Positions 10,133 through 19,395 of a DNA stretch of 64,000 nucleotides are shown in pieces. Within the stretch, counting starts at the first letter, position 1. Each line of letters begins with the position of its first letter. The notes under the pieces are model-generated. The model was not told the origin of the DNA, made no database searches, and saw only the letters and a list, made by a program, of their open reading frames with translations. The stretch covers positions 1-64,000 of the forward strand of contig CASFRN010000093.1 in assembly GCA_949296855.1 (NCBI GenBank), given 5' to 3'. Source of the DNA: an uncultured Bacteroides sp. GTDB taxonomy: Bacteria; Bacteroidota; Bacteroidia; Bacteroidales; Bacteroidaceae. Both the position numbers and the translations under genes were made by a program.

Positions 10133-12579
10133 CCTCCGTTATCGGAGCGAACCGGATTGGGGAACGGTCTGCGCGGATTGATTGGATTCTGACCGACAGT
10201 CGTTCGCTGTGTTTCCCCGAAGAAAGCCTGTTCTTTGCATTAAGGACAAAACGTAATGACGGTCATAAATATATCAGTGAATTGTATGCGCGCGATGTAT
10301 ATAATTTTGTGGTAACCGAAGTGCCCGAGTCCATGAAAGGCCATGCGGATGCGAATTTTTTGCTGGTAAATGACGTGTTGAAAGCATTGCAACGTTTGGT
10401 TGCCAAGCACCGTGAGCGGTTTGACGTTCCGGTAGTAGGCATTACGGGAAGTAATGGAAAGACGGTGGTAAAGGAATGGCTTTACCAGTTGCTTAGCCCC
10501 GGACGGCGGATAACCCGTTCGCCGCGTAGCTTCAATTCGCAGATAGGTGTTCCTCTTTCGGTGTGGATGATGGATGAGCATACCGAATTGGGCATTTTCG
10601 AAGCGGGCATTTCTGAAATGGGCGAGATGGAGGTTCTTCAGCCGATTGTTCGTCCTACTATCGGTGTGTTGACGAATATCGGGGGGGCGCATCAAGAGAA
10701 TTTTGCTTCACTGCAAGACAAGTGCATGGAGAAACTGCTCTTGTTTAAAGATTGCGATGTGATTATTTATAACGGCGATAACGAACTGGTAAGTAATTGT
10801 GTTGCCAAATCGTTGTTTGCCGCCCGTGAAATAGCTTGGTCGATGAAGGATGTGGAGCGTCCTTTATTTATCGAGAAAATCGAGAAAGACAGCACCGGAA
10901 CAACCGTCAAATATCGTTATTTAGGCTTTTTTAAAGAATACCGTATACCTTATATAGATGATGCGTCTATTGAGAATTCGTTGAATTGCTTAGCGGTAGC
11001 TTTGTATCTGATGGTTCCGCCTGAAACGATAGCCGAGCGGATGGCGAAGCTGGAGCCTGTAGCGATGCGTTTGGAAGTGAAAGATGGCAAGAACGGGTGC
11101 GTGCTGATTAACGATAGTTATAACTCTGACTTTGCTTCGTTGGATATTGCGCTCGATTTTATGGCAAGGCGGTCGGAAGACAAGGTGCGTCGCCGCACAC
11201 TGGTATTGTCGGATATTTTAGAGACAGGGCAGCCCGGAAAGTTGTTATACCGCCAGGTAGCAGAACTTGTGCATAGCCGTGGAGTAAACCGGTTGATAGG
11301 AGTAGGAGAGGAGGTCTCGGCGGCTGCCGCGCGTTTCAACCTGGAGGAAAAACAGTTTTTCCGGACAACGGAAGAATTGATGGCATCGGGCGTGTTGGAT
11401 ACGTTGCGGGGCGATATTGTGTTGATAAAGGGGGCGCGCCCTTTTCATTTTGATGAAATCTCCGATTATCTGGAACTGAAAGTGCACGAAACGATTTTAG
11501 AAATCAACTTAAGTGCTTTGATAGATAATCTGAACTATTACCGCAATAAATTGAAGCCGGATACGAAATTGGTGTGCATGGTAAAAGCGTCGGCATATGG
11601 GGCTGGGTCTTTTGAAGTGGCGAAGACGTTGGAAGAGCACCGTGTGGATTACTTGGCTGTGGCTGTAGCCGACGAGGGGGCGGATTTACGCAAGGCGGGC
11701 ATTACTTGTCCTATTATTATAATGAATCCGGAAGTGACCGCTTTCAAGACGATGTTCGCTTACCGCCTTGAGCCTAATATTTACGGTTTCCGTATTTTGG
11801 AAGATTTTGTGAAAACTGCGGAACGCGAGGGGGTGTCTAATTTCCCTATACATATTAAGATAGATACAGGAATGCACCGCCTGGGTTTCGACCCGCGAAA
11901 GGATATACAGGCTTTGATTGAACGGCTGCATCGTCAGTCGGCGGTGATACCCCGTTCTGTCTTTTCACATTTAGTCGGTAGCGATTCTTCCCGTTTCGAT
12001 GCGTTCACTTGTAAGCAGATAGAGGATTTCGAAGCGGCTTCCGCCGAGTTGCAGGCTGGGTTTGAGCATAAGATTTTGCGTCATATTTGCAATACGGCAG
12101 GCATTGAACGTTATCCGGGAGCACAATTCGATATGGTGCGTTTGGGTATCGGGCTGTATGGCGTTGACCCTTATACTAATCATATTTTGCATAATGTAAG
12201 TACGTTGAAGACTACGATTTTGCAGATTCATGATGTCCCTGCCGATGAGACTGTAGGATATAGCCGGAAAGGTGTGTTGTATCGTGATTCGCGTATCGCT
12301 ACCATCCCTATCGGGTATGCCGACGGATTGAACCGCCATTTGGGGAATGGCAATGCATATTGCTTGGTGAAGGGGCGGAAAGCACCTTACGTAGGGAATA
12401 TTTGTATGGACGTTTGTATGATTGACGTGACGGGAATCGACTGTAAAGAAGGGGATAAAGTGACTATTTTTGGCGACGATCTTCCTGTAACGGTACTTTC
12501 TGATGTGCTTGACACGATACCTTACGAAATCCTGACGAGTGTGTCCAATCGTGTAAAGCGTGTTTATTTTCAAGACTGA
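10108..12579 (+). CDS. murF-alr: Bifunctional UDP-MurNAc-tripeptide:D-Ala-D-Ala ligase / alanine racemase
   Basis: The 823-residue protein joins two enzymes of peptidoglycan precursor synthesis. Residues about 1-450 are MurF: the ATP loop GITGSNGKTVVKEW lies near residue 111, followed by RSFNSQIGVPLS and LINDSYNSDFASL. Residues about 455-823 are a fold-III alanine racemase: the PLP lysine lies in VCMVKASAYGAG (about 493) and the catalytic Tyr in VGYSRKG (about 718), with IPIGYADGLNR after it. One protein thus makes D-Ala and adds D-Ala-D-Ala to the nucleotide. This fusion is known in Bacteroidetes. Confidence 0.95.
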   Translation: MSSSIEEITSVIGANRIGERSARIDWILTDSRSLCFPEESLFFALRTKRNDGHKYISELYARDVYNFVVTEVPESMKGHADANFLLVNDVLKALQRLVAKHRERFDVPVVGITGSNGKTVVKEWLYQLLSPGRRITRSPRSFNSQIGVPLSVWMMDEHTELGIFEAGISEMGEMEVLQPIVRPTIGVLTNIGGAHQENFASLQDKCMEKLLLFKDCDVIIYNGDNELVSNCVAKSLFAAREIAWSMKDVERPLFIEKIEKDSTGTTVKYRYLGFFKEYRIPYIDDASIENSLNCLAVALYLMVPPETIAERMAKLEPVAMRLEVKDGKNGCVLINDSYNSDFASLDIALDFMARRSEDKVRRRTLVLSDILETGQPGKLLYRQVAELVHSRGVNRLIGVGEEVSAAAARFNLEEKQFFRTTEELMASGVLDTLRGDIVLIKGARPFHFDEISDYLELKVHETILEINLSALIDNLNYYRNKLKPDTKLVCMVKASAYGAGSFEVAKTLEEHRVDYLAVAVADEGADLRKAGITCPIIIMNPEVTAFKTMFAYRLEPNIYGFRILEDFVKTAEREGVSNFPIHIKIDTGMHRLGFDPRKDIQALIERLHRQSAVIPRSVFSHLVGSDSSRFDAFTCKQIEDFEAASAELQAGFEHKILRHICNTAGIERYPGAQFDMVRLGIGLYGVDPYTNHILHNVSTLKTTILQIHDVPADETVGYSRKGVLYRDSRIATIPIGYADGLNRHLGNGNAYCLVKGRKAPYVGNICMDVCMIDVTGIDCKEGDKVTIFGDDLPVTVLSDVLDTIPYEILTSVSNRVKRVYFQD

Positions 12580-12653
12580 GATGCAGGAAATGTTTTAAAT
12601 TAGTCAGAGAAGAAATGTGGGATATATTGGGTTGCTTTGTTGTGGCGGATGGT

Positions 12654-12757
12654 TCCCTTTTATGTTCTCCGTCCCAAAAGCGTACGCTTTTCATGCTGAA
12701 AACGTACGCTTTCCGGCGCAAAAACATACGGTTTTGTATCGGAGAACATAAAAGGGA
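12654..12757. repeat. Nested intergenic palindrome cluster centred on GTAC/ATAC cores
   Basis: Two perfect 18-bp inverted arms (12654-12671, beginning TCCCTTTTATG, and 12740-12757) enclose a 68-base loop. Inside are three short palindromes: the perfect 16-mer AAAAGCGTACGCTTTT (12676-12691), GAAAACGTACGCTTTC (12698-12713) and CAAAAACATACGGTTTTG (12719-12736). The 562-bp gap between murF-alr and exbB otherwise holds only a promoter region. Frames opening on the minus strand here are low-complexity products of the repeats. Confidence 0.8.
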
Positions 12758-12963
12758 GATAGCCTGAAAGCGATTTTGATTTTCGCAAAAACACATTGGA
12801 ACCAATCATGATTTGCACAGCCTGTCGGATAAATTTAAAACAGTTTCTCGTGATGATGTGTTTTACAGCAGGTATAAGACTGGAAAATTTCGTCAGAATG
12901 TAGCAAAAGCAGCGGATATTCAAATAAAATTTAAAAATTAGTTCAAAATAACCGCTTTTGATT

Positions 12964-13039
12964 TTGATATGTCATGAATTTCTCTTTTCTTTGTAGCTGT
13001 AAATGACGTGAGGGGCGGCGTGGCTATCCGATACCTTTG
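12964..13039 (+). promoter_or_regulatory. Candidate promoters of the exbB-tonB operon
   Basis: Two candidates lie here. TTG at 12964-12966 is followed after 19 bases by TTTCTTTG (12986-12993, one mismatch to TAnnTTTG). TACCTTTG at 13032-13039 is a perfect -7 box but lacks a TTG at the right distance. Leaders would be about 150 or 100 bases. Confidence 0.45.
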
Positions 13040-13142
13040 TTAACGCAAACTATAGGGGGGAAGAAAGCTGCGTAGACCACAGGTTAGTGAAAGAAAACCG
13101 ACATTCAATTAAATTTCTAATTAATATTAAAAAAGTAATTTT

Positions 13143-13958
13143 ATGGAAACTACTAAAAAACAAAAAAAACAAGGATTTAAGGGAATTGAAGCTGCTGGCT
13201 TAGTTATTATCGCATGCTTTATTATCGCATTGTGTATCTACAAGTTTATCTTGGGCGACCCTGCGAACTTTATGAACAATGACCCGAACAACCATCCGCT
13301 TCCGGGTAATATGTTGGGTACTATTTACAAAGGTGGTGTTGTCGTTCCGGTGATTCAGACATTGTTGCTGACTGTGTTGGCGTTGAGCGTTGAACGTTAT
13401 TTTACTATCCGTGCCGCTTTCGGTCGTGGTAAATTGGTTAAATTCGTGGCTCAGATTAAGGACGCTTTGGCAAAGAATGACATGGAAGCTGCCCAAGCAT
13501 TGTGCGACAAGCAACGCGGTTCTGTAGCAAACGTTGTAGGCGCTACTTTGCAGACTTACCGTGAAATGGAACAAAACAGCGAATTGGATAAAGACCAAAA
13601 AGTGTTGGCTATCCAAAAGTCATTGGAAGAAGCTACTGCATTGGAAATGCCGATGTTGCAGCAGAACTTGCCGATTATCGGTACGATTACTACACTGGGT
13701 ACATTGATGGGATTGCTCGGTACCGTTATCGGTATGATCCGTTCATTCGCCGCTTTGTCTGCTGGTGGTGGTACTGACTCAGTAGCGTTGTCAACCGGTA
13801 TTTCTGAAGCCTTGATTAATACTGCATTCGGTATCTTGACTGGTGCATTGGCCGTTATCTCTTACAACTACTTTACTAATAAGATTGATAAACTGACTTA
13901 TAGCCTTGACGAAGTAGGCTTCTCTATCGTACAGACTTTCAACGCTACCCATAAATAA
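13143..13958 (+). CDS. exbB: TonB-system proton channel ExbB (MotA/TolQ/ExbB family)
   Basis: The 271-residue inner-membrane protein has an N-terminal helix (about 16-36), a second near 55-75 and two long C-terminal helices. The family block NLPIIGTITTLGTLMGLLGTVIGMIRSF (here at about residues 178-205) is the ExbB/TolQ pore signature, followed by STGISEALINTAFG. With ExbD it uses proton flow to energise TonB. It heads an operon of two exbD genes, tonB, a binding-protein-like lipoprotein and a TPR protein. Confidence 0.95.
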   Translation: METTKKQKKQGFKGIEAAGLVIIACFIIALCIYKFILGDPANFMNNDPNNHPLPGNMLGTIYKGGVVVPVIQTLLLTVLALSVERYFTIRAAFGRGKLVKFVAQIKDALAKNDMEAAQALCDKQRGSVANVVGATLQTYREMEQNSELDKDQKVLAIQKSLEEATALEMPMLQQNLPIIGTITTLGTLMGLLGTVIGMIRSFAALSAGGGTDSVALSTGISEALINTAFGILTGALAVISYNYFTNKIDKLTYSLDEVGFSIVQTFNATHK

Positions 13959-14021
13959 TCGAAGAGGCTGAGGTAGTCTCTCGTGTAAACGAAAAACGTA
14001 TAACTTTTTAAATCGTTAATT

Positions 14022-14627
14022 ATGGGTAAAGTTAAAGTTAAAAAGAAATCCATGTTTATCGACATGACTGCCATGAGTGACGTGACCGTGTTGCTGCTTA
14101 CTTTCTTTATGTTGACAGGTAACTTCATCAAGAAAGAGCCGGTACAGGTCGTTACTCCGGGTTCGGTTTCGGAAATTAAGATTCCGGAAACGAACATTCT
14201 GCAGATTCTTGTCGAACCGAGTGGCAAGATTTTTATGAGTCTTGACAAACAGCAGGATATGGCAGCTACATTGGAAGCAGTAGGAAAGGAATATGGCTTG
14301 ACGTTCACTCCCGAAGAAGTCAAGAAATTTTCCGTATTCCAGACTTTTGGCGTTCCGATGAAGAATATGAGATGGTTCCTCTCGCTTCCGGGCGAAGAAC
14401 AGGATAAAGTATTGAAGGATTACGGAATTCCTTGTGACAGTGTGGACAACCAGTTCAAGGCGTGGATACGTAATGCGCGCGCTACCAACCGTGACTTGCG
14501 TATCGCCATCAAAGCTGACCAAAGCACTCCTTATTCTGTCATCAAGAACGTAATGAGTTCTCTTCAAGATTTGAAGGAAAACAGATACAATCTGATTACT
14601 TCATTGAAAAAAGTGTCTGACGAATAA
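14022..14627 (+). CDS. exbD: Biopolymer transport protein ExbD, paralogue 1
   Basis: The 201-residue protein has one N-terminal membrane helix preceded by basic residues (MGKVKVKKKSMF). The helix starts with the ExbD-type aspartate in FIDMTAMSDVTVLLLTFFML, although the usual D-M-x-P order is changed to D-M-T-A. The rest is periplasmic. It is longer than the usual 130-150 residues because of a central segment (about 75-140). It lies 63 bp after exbB and 15 bp before the second exbD; the two ExbDs may form a mixed pair. Confidence 0.9.
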   Translation: MGKVKVKKKSMFIDMTAMSDVTVLLLTFFMLTGNFIKKEPVQVVTPGSVSEIKIPETNILQILVEPSGKIFMSLDKQQDMAATLEAVGKEYGLTFTPEEVKKFSVFQTFGVPMKNMRWFLSLPGEEQDKVLKDYGIPCDSVDNQFKAWIRNARATNRDLRIAIKADQSTPYSVIKNVMSSLQDLKENRYNLITSLKKVSDE

Positions 14628-14642
14628 AAAAGGAGTTAAAAT

Positions 14643-15296
14643 ATGGCTGAAATACAAGATAATGGTGGAGGCAAAAAAGGAAAAGGGTCAAAGCAGAAGA
14701 AGATGGCCGTCCGTGTAGACTTTACGCCGATGGTGGATATGAACATGCTTTTGATTACCTTCTTCATGCTGTGTACCTCGTTGAGCAAGCCTCAAACAAT
14801 GGAAATCAGTATGCCTACCAATGATGAGAATATTACCGAAGATCAGCAGAATAAGGTAAAGGCTTCTCAGGCTCTTACAATGTTGCTGGATGCGGATAAT
14901 AAGCTTTATTATTACGAAGGAGAACCGAATTATGACGATTACACTTCTCTGAAAGAAACCGATTACACTGCTGACGGCATCCGCAAGATTTTGCTCCGCA
15001 AGAACTACGATGCAGTGAAGAAAGTGGAGGAGTTGAAGCAGAAGAAAGCTAATCTGGAAATTACGGAAGATGAATACAAGAAACAAGTCTCTGAAGTGAA
15101 AGGTGCCAAGAATACACCGACGGTGATTATCAAGGCGACAGACAAAGCAACTTACAAGAACCTGATTGACGCATTGGATGAAATGCAGATTTGCAGTATC
15201 GGTAAGTATGTGATTGTCGACATCACGGAAGGCGACCAGTTCTTGATTGACAACTACAATTCGAAAGGTCAGTTGAGCAGCAATGCTGTAAGTTGA
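14643..15296 (+). CDS. exbD: Biopolymer transport protein ExbD, paralogue 2
   Basis: The 217-residue protein has a Lys/Gly-rich cytoplasmic start, then VDFTPMVDMNMLLITFFMLC with the canonical membrane aspartate of ExbD/TolR. The periplasmic part carries a charged, probably coiled-coil insert rich in Lys and Glu (about residues 120-155) and a C-terminal ExbD fold with VIIKATDKATYKNLIDALDEM. It follows paralogue 1 by 15 bp and precedes tonB by 27 bp. Two unequal exbD genes side by side are usual in Bacteroidetes Ton clusters. Confidence 0.93.
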   Translation: MAEIQDNGGGKKGKGSKQKKMAVRVDFTPMVDMNMLLITFFMLCTSLSKPQTMEISMPTNDENITEDQQNKVKASQALTMLLDADNKLYYYEGEPNYDDYTSLKETDYTADGIRKILLRKNYDAVKKVEELKQKKANLEITEDEYKKQVSEVKGAKNTPTVIIKATDKATYKNLIDALDEMQICSIGKYVIVDITEGDQFLIDNYNSKGQLSSNAVS

Positions 15297-15323
15297 AATG
15301 TGTAACACCTAAAAAAGAAAAAT

Positions 15324-16139
15324 ATGGCAAAAATAGATTTGATTTCTTTGGAATGGTGTGAACTCATTTTCAAAGATAAAAATAAAGCATATGGCGCCTA
15401 TAAGATGCGTCGTGATTTCGGAAGACGGCAAATGGCTGCTATCATTATTGTGATTGTGGTTGCTGCTGTAGGCTTCTACCTTCCTCGCCTGATTCAGATG
15501 GCTATTCCTGAGAAGGAAGAGGAAATGTTGGAAGTTACCCAACTTTCTCAATTGGAAGAGCCGGAAGTGAAGCAAGAAGAACTGGTTAAGCCGGTTGAAC
15601 AGATTGCTCCTCCTCCCCAGTTGAAGAGTACTATTAAGTTTACTGCTCCGGTCATCAAGAAAGATGAAGAAGTGGCTGATGAAGACGAATTGAAGAGTCA
15701 GGATGAATTGACCGAATCAAAGGTACAGATTTCTATCGCCGATGTAAAGGGTAACAACGAATTGGAAGGTGCGGATATCGCCGACTTGCAGGAAGTGATT
15801 ACTCAGGCTCCTGAAGAAAAAGAAGAGCCTTACACGATGGTAGAACAGATGCCTCAGTATCCGGGCGGCGTTCAGGAATTGATGAAATATATTTCCAAGA
15901 ACTTGCGTTATCCGGCTATCGCACAGGAAAACGGTATTCAAGGACGTGTAATTTTGCGATTCGTCGTTTCGGCTTCAGGTAAAGTAGAAGATGTTCAGGT
16001 GTTGCGTTCTTTGGATCCGAACTGCGATAAGGAAGCGGTCCGTGTGGTACAGTCGATGCCGCAATGGATTCCGGGTAAGCAGAACGGACGTAATGTGCCT
16101 GTATATTACACCTTGCCGGTTGTATTTAGATTGCAGTAA
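15324..16139 (+). CDS. tonB: Energy transducer TonB
   Basis: The 271-residue protein begins with a Bacteroidetes-type cytoplasmic tail (CELIFKDKNKAYGAYKMRR), then one membrane helix (about 46-64). A Glu/Pro-rich periplasmic spacer follows, then a TonB C-terminal domain (about 170-271) with PQYPGGVQELMKYISKNLRYP and the ending VPVYYTLPVVFRLQ. It spans the periplasm and opens TonB-dependent receptors such as the SusC in this window. It sits in the exb operon. Confidence 0.94.
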   Translation: MAKIDLISLEWCELIFKDKNKAYGAYKMRRDFGRRQMAAIIIVIVVAAVGFYLPRLIQMAIPEKEEEMLEVTQLSQLEEPEVKQEELVKPVEQIAPPPQLKSTIKFTAPVIKKDEEVADEDELKSQDELTESKVQISIADVKGNNELEGADIADLQEVITQAPEEKEEPYTMVEQMPQYPGGVQELMKYISKNLRYPAIAQENGIQGRVILRFVVSASGKVEDVQVLRSLDPNCDKEAVRVVQSMPQWIPGKQNGRNVPVYYTLPVVFRLQ

Positions 16140-16160
16140 TATATCTTAAGAGATGCGTGT

Positions 16161-17102
16161 ATGAAAAGAAGTTTATATGTAGGTGTTTGTATTCTCTTAC
16201 TGTTGGTTTCCTGTAACAGCAAGCGTTCTGCCGGTGATGGGCAGACGTGGTATTCAGGTTCCATAACGATTGCGGTAGATGAATCTTTGAAACCGATTAT
16301 CGAAGAAGAGTTGCAAGTGTACCGGGCGTTGACTCCCGAAGCGGAAGTCACTCCTATTTATTGTAGTGAGGTAGACGCTATTAAATTGCTTTTGCAAGAC
16401 AGTGTGCGCTTGGTTATCGCCAACCGTCGGTTAAGTGATGCAGAACTGGCTTCTTTTCATTCACGCAAATTTTTCCCGGAGTCTGTGCCGATGGCTGTAA
16501 GCGGAATCGCTTTAATTACGCATCCGGAAAATACGGATTCATTGATTACAGTGGGGCAATTCCGTAAAGTACTGACAGGGCAGATTAAAAGTTGGAAAGA
16601 TTTGAATCCTGAATCTCGTTTAGGGGAGATGAATGTTGTGTTCGACAATCCTAATTCGGGAACTATTCATTATGCCATTGATTCAATTTGCAGAGGCGAG
16701 CCGTTGGCTTCTACGTTGACTGCATTGAAATCAAATGAGGAGGTTATCGAATATGTGTCTAAAACTCCCAATGCACTGGGGGTTATCGGCGCTAACTGGG
16801 TGGGCAATGCGGCTGATACGACGCGCCTTTCTTTCAATGAATCGGTGCAAGTGATGGCTGTCAGCAATTCAGGATATGCGACGGTAGGAAACAGTTATAA
16901 GCCTTATCAGGCTTACCTTGCTTTGAGAGAATATCCATTGGTTCACGATGTCTTTATCTTAATAAACGATCCGCGTACGGCTTTGCCTACTGGTTTGATG
17001 AGGTTTTTAACTGGTGACAGGGGGCAACGCATAATTCTGAAATCGGGTATCGTACCGGCAACGCAACCGATTCGATTGGTGAATGTGAAAGATGAGTTTT
17101 AA
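16161..17102 (+). CDS. Phosphate-binding-protein-like (PstS-type) lipoprotein
   Basis: The 313-residue product has a lipoprotein signal (LLLLVSC, lipidated Cys about 18). The body resembles PstS-type periplasmic binding proteins: GSITIAVDESLKPIIEEELQVY, then VFDNPNSGTIHYAIDSI and NALGVIGANWVG. The closest recognised family is substrate-binding domain 2 (PBP-like). No ABC permease is nearby; it lies between tonB and a TPR gene in the Ton operon. A role tied to Ton energisation rather than phosphate uptake is possible, but the ligand is unknown. Confidence 0.8.
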   Translation: MKRSLYVGVCILLLLVSCNSKRSAGDGQTWYSGSITIAVDESLKPIIEEELQVYRALTPEAEVTPIYCSEVDAIKLLLQDSVRLVIANRRLSDAELASFHSRKFFPESVPMAVSGIALITHPENTDSLITVGQFRKVLTGQIKSWKDLNPESRLGEMNVVFDNPNSGTIHYAIDSICRGEPLASTLTALKSNEEVIEYVSKTPNALGVIGANWVGNAADTTRLSFNESVQVMAVSNSGYATVGNSYKPYQAYLALREYPLVHDVFILINDPRTALPTGLMRFLTGDRGQRIILKSGIVPATQPIRLVNVKDEF

Positions 17103-17122
17103 TAAGGAATTAATATATGATT

Positions 17123-18607
17123 ATGAAAACTAAAGTTTTAAGTGCATTATGTTTTAGCTTCTTGTTGTCTGCTTCTTTGTATGCTCAGGAGCCGCTGTCT
17201 CAAGATATGGTGAAGCAGATTGATAAGATTGCTGCGATGATTAAAGATAATCCAGATGCTGCTGAAGATGCTTTCGATGAACTTCTGAAAGGGAAAAACA
17301 AGAAGAATGTATCTTTGCTGGTTGCTATTGGTAGAGCTTATTTGGACAATGGCAAAATAGATGCGGCTAAAGAATTTGCCGAGGATGCTCGGAAGGCAGA
17401 TTCGAAAAACGGCGAAAGCTATGTACTGCAAGGTGATATAGCTTTGTCGGTAAAAGATGTTGGTACTGCTTGCGGTTTCTATGAGCAAGCTATCTTGTTT
17501 GATGAAGATTGTTTTGATGCTTATTATAAATATGCTAATGCATATATTGGTGTAAACCCCCAGTTGTCTGTAAATATGTTGCTGAAACTGAAGGAAAAAC
17601 ATCCGGCAGAAATACGTGTTGACCGTGAATTGGCAAACGCTTACTACCAAATGGGTAGTTACGGTAAGGCAAAACAAGTGTTCGATGAATATATGCAGAA
17701 AGGCCAGCCTGACGTACAAGATTATTCGCGTTACTCGATGTTGCTTTACTTGAACAAAGATTATGCACAGTCGTTGGAAATGGTAAATAAAGGTTTGGCA
17801 ATGGAAGCTGATAACCATTTGCTGAAGCGTTTGAAGATGTACGGCTTGTATGAAACAAAAGCTTACGCGGAAGGTATTCAGGCAAGTGATGTATTCTTTG
17901 CCGACCCGGACAACCCCGACTTTGTATATATGGACTATTTGTATCGTGCACGTCTGTATGCTGCCAATAATGAAATAGACAAAGCGATGGTTGAATTTGA
18001 TAAGGCGATGAAGCTTGACGAAAAGAGTGAACATCCTGAAATCGCTAAGGAAGCGTCAGAGGCTCAGCAGAAAGCGCAGAATTATCCGGAAGCTATTCGT
18101 CTTTATCAACAATACTTAGACGGTATGAAGGATAAGGCTGAAGTGACAGACTTGTTTATGTTCGGCCGTCTGTATTATATGGCAGCGGGGGCTTTGTCGA
18201 CACCTGCGCCAGTTGATTCAGCTCAAACGGAAGCACCGGTTGTAGCTGTGGTAGATTCTATTCAGTTGAAAGCTTATTTAGTGGAAGCCGATACGATTTT
18301 TGCTCAAGTGGCAGAACGTGTTCCTAATAACTATTTAGGTAATTTCTGGCGTGCTCGTACCAACGCTATGCTTGACCCGGAAACCACTCAAGGATTGGCT
18401 AAACCGTATTATGAAAAGGCTCTTGCTATATTGGAAGAGAATCCGAAAGCATCGAAAAATGTGCTGATTGAATGTGAAAGTTATTTAGGATATTATTATT
18501 TCTTGAAAGAAGAATACGAACAATCGAAGGTTTATTGGGAAAAGATTCTTGCCATTGATCCTGAAAATGCGACAGCGAAGCAGGCTATGGAAGGTCTTCA
18601 GCCTTAA
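17123..18607 (+). CDS. Secreted tetratricopeptide-repeat protein
   Basis: I prefer the ATG at 17123 (MKTKVLSALCFSF) because it gives a clean signal peptide ending at LYAQ; an ATG six bases earlier is possible. The roughly 494-residue mature protein is a chain of TPR helices. Repeat-like units include LDNGKIDAAKEFAEDARKAD, YAQSLEMVNKGLAMEADNH and EEYEQSKVYWEKILAIDPENA. It is probably periplasmic and a scaffold for the Ton complex or the envelope. It is the last gene of the exb-tonB operon, ended by a hairpin at 18662. Confidence 0.88.
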   Translation: MKTKVLSALCFSFLLSASLYAQEPLSQDMVKQIDKIAAMIKDNPDAAEDAFDELLKGKNKKNVSLLVAIGRAYLDNGKIDAAKEFAEDARKADSKNGESYVLQGDIALSVKDVGTACGFYEQAILFDEDCFDAYYKYANAYIGVNPQLSVNMLLKLKEKHPAEIRVDRELANAYYQMGSYGKAKQVFDEYMQKGQPDVQDYSRYSMLLYLNKDYAQSLEMVNKGLAMEADNHLLKRLKMYGLYETKAYAEGIQASDVFFADPDNPDFVYMDYLYRARLYAANNEIDKAMVEFDKAMKLDEKSEHPEIAKEASEAQQKAQNYPEAIRLYQQYLDGMKDKAEVTDLFMFGRLYYMAAGALSTPAPVDSAQTEAPVVAVVDSIQLKAYLVEADTIFAQVAERVPNNYLGNFWRARTNAMLDPETTQGLAKPYYEKALAILEENPKASKNVLIECESYLGYYYFLKEEYEQSKVYWEKILAIDPENATAKQAMEGLQP

Positions 18608-18661
18608 CGTTTGGTCATCCTAATGAAAGAAAATCAGCTTTTTAGTTGAATAAATTTTATC

Positions 18662-18728
18662 AGAGGACACTGTAAAAGAGAGTTCATGTAAAAGTGGCTT
18701 GTTCTTTTCGGTGTCCTCTTGTTTTTTT
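18662..18728 (+). terminator. Intrinsic terminator of the exbB-tonB-TPR operon
   Basis: AGAGGACAC (18662-18670) pairs with GTGTCCTCT (18711-18719), and inside it AAAAG pairs with CTTTT. A run of seven T (18722-18728) follows. The hairpin lies 54 bases after the TPR stop. Confidence 0.7.
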
Positions 18729-18756
18729 AGATAACCTTGTAATTATTTTCCGTATT

Positions 18757-19395
18757 ATGGATTTCATTATTGATTTTATTTTGCATATTGACCGATATAT
18801 GGTTGATATCGTGCAGAATTATCATACTTGGACGTATGCAATTTTGTTTTTGGTCATTTTTTGTGAAACTGGTCTGGTGGTGACCCCTTTTCTTCCGGGT
18901 GACTCCTTGTTGTTTGTAGCTGGTGCCATTACCGCTTTGCCCGATATGCCGTTAGAGATACATACGCTGGTATTGGTCGTCTTTATAGCGGCTGTATTAG
19001 GTGATTCGTGCAATTATATGATAGGACACTATTTAGGGCAACGGTTGTTTAGCAATCCGAATTCGAAGATTTTCAAGCAAAGTTATCTTGATAAGACCCA
19101 TGAATTTTTCAAAAAATATGGGGGGAAGACCATCATTATCGCACGTTTTGTCCCTATTGTCCGTACGTTTGCTCCTTTTGTGGCGGGTATGGGTAAGATG
19201 CATTATTATTATTTCATGTGTTATAATCTGATAGGGGCAGCTTTGTGGGTAGCTTTGTTTTGCTATGCAGGACATTTTTTCGGCGACCTTCCTTTTGTGC
19301 AGAAAAACCTGAAGTTGCTGTTGGTTGCCATTATTTTCATTTCACTGTTGCCTGCTATCGTGGAAGTGTTGCGGGCTAAATTGAAGAAAGGATGA
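18757..19395 (+). CDS. DedA family membrane protein
   Basis: I choose the ATG at 18757 ([19 protein letters not shown]), since the longer frame starts inside the terminator. The 212-residue protein has the DedA/SNARE-associated layout: several membrane helices, the re-entrant segment [34 protein letters not shown], and the [24 protein letters not shown] block with conserved Arg and Pro. DedA proteins act in the inner membrane as lipid (undecaprenyl-phosphate or phospholipid) flippases or in proton-motive-force maintenance. The gene overlaps the following glycosyltransferase by four bases. Confidence 0.9.
   Translation: MDFIIDFILHIDRYMVDIVQNYHTWTYAILFLVIFCETGLVVTPFLPGDSLLFVAGAITALPDMPLEIHTLVLVVFIAAVLGDSCNYMIGHYLGQRLFSNPNSKIFKQSYLDKTHEFFKKYGGKTIIIARFVPIVRTFAPFVAGMGKMHYYYFMCYNLIGAALWVALFCYAGHFFGDLPFVQKNLKLLLVAIIFISLLPAIVEVLRAKLKKG

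Noticed and set aside
12464..12923. Minus-strand frames in the murF-alr/exbB gap
   Set aside because: They read through the palindrome cluster and give repetitive VRF/YVF peptides; one also overlaps the certain murF-alr gene.
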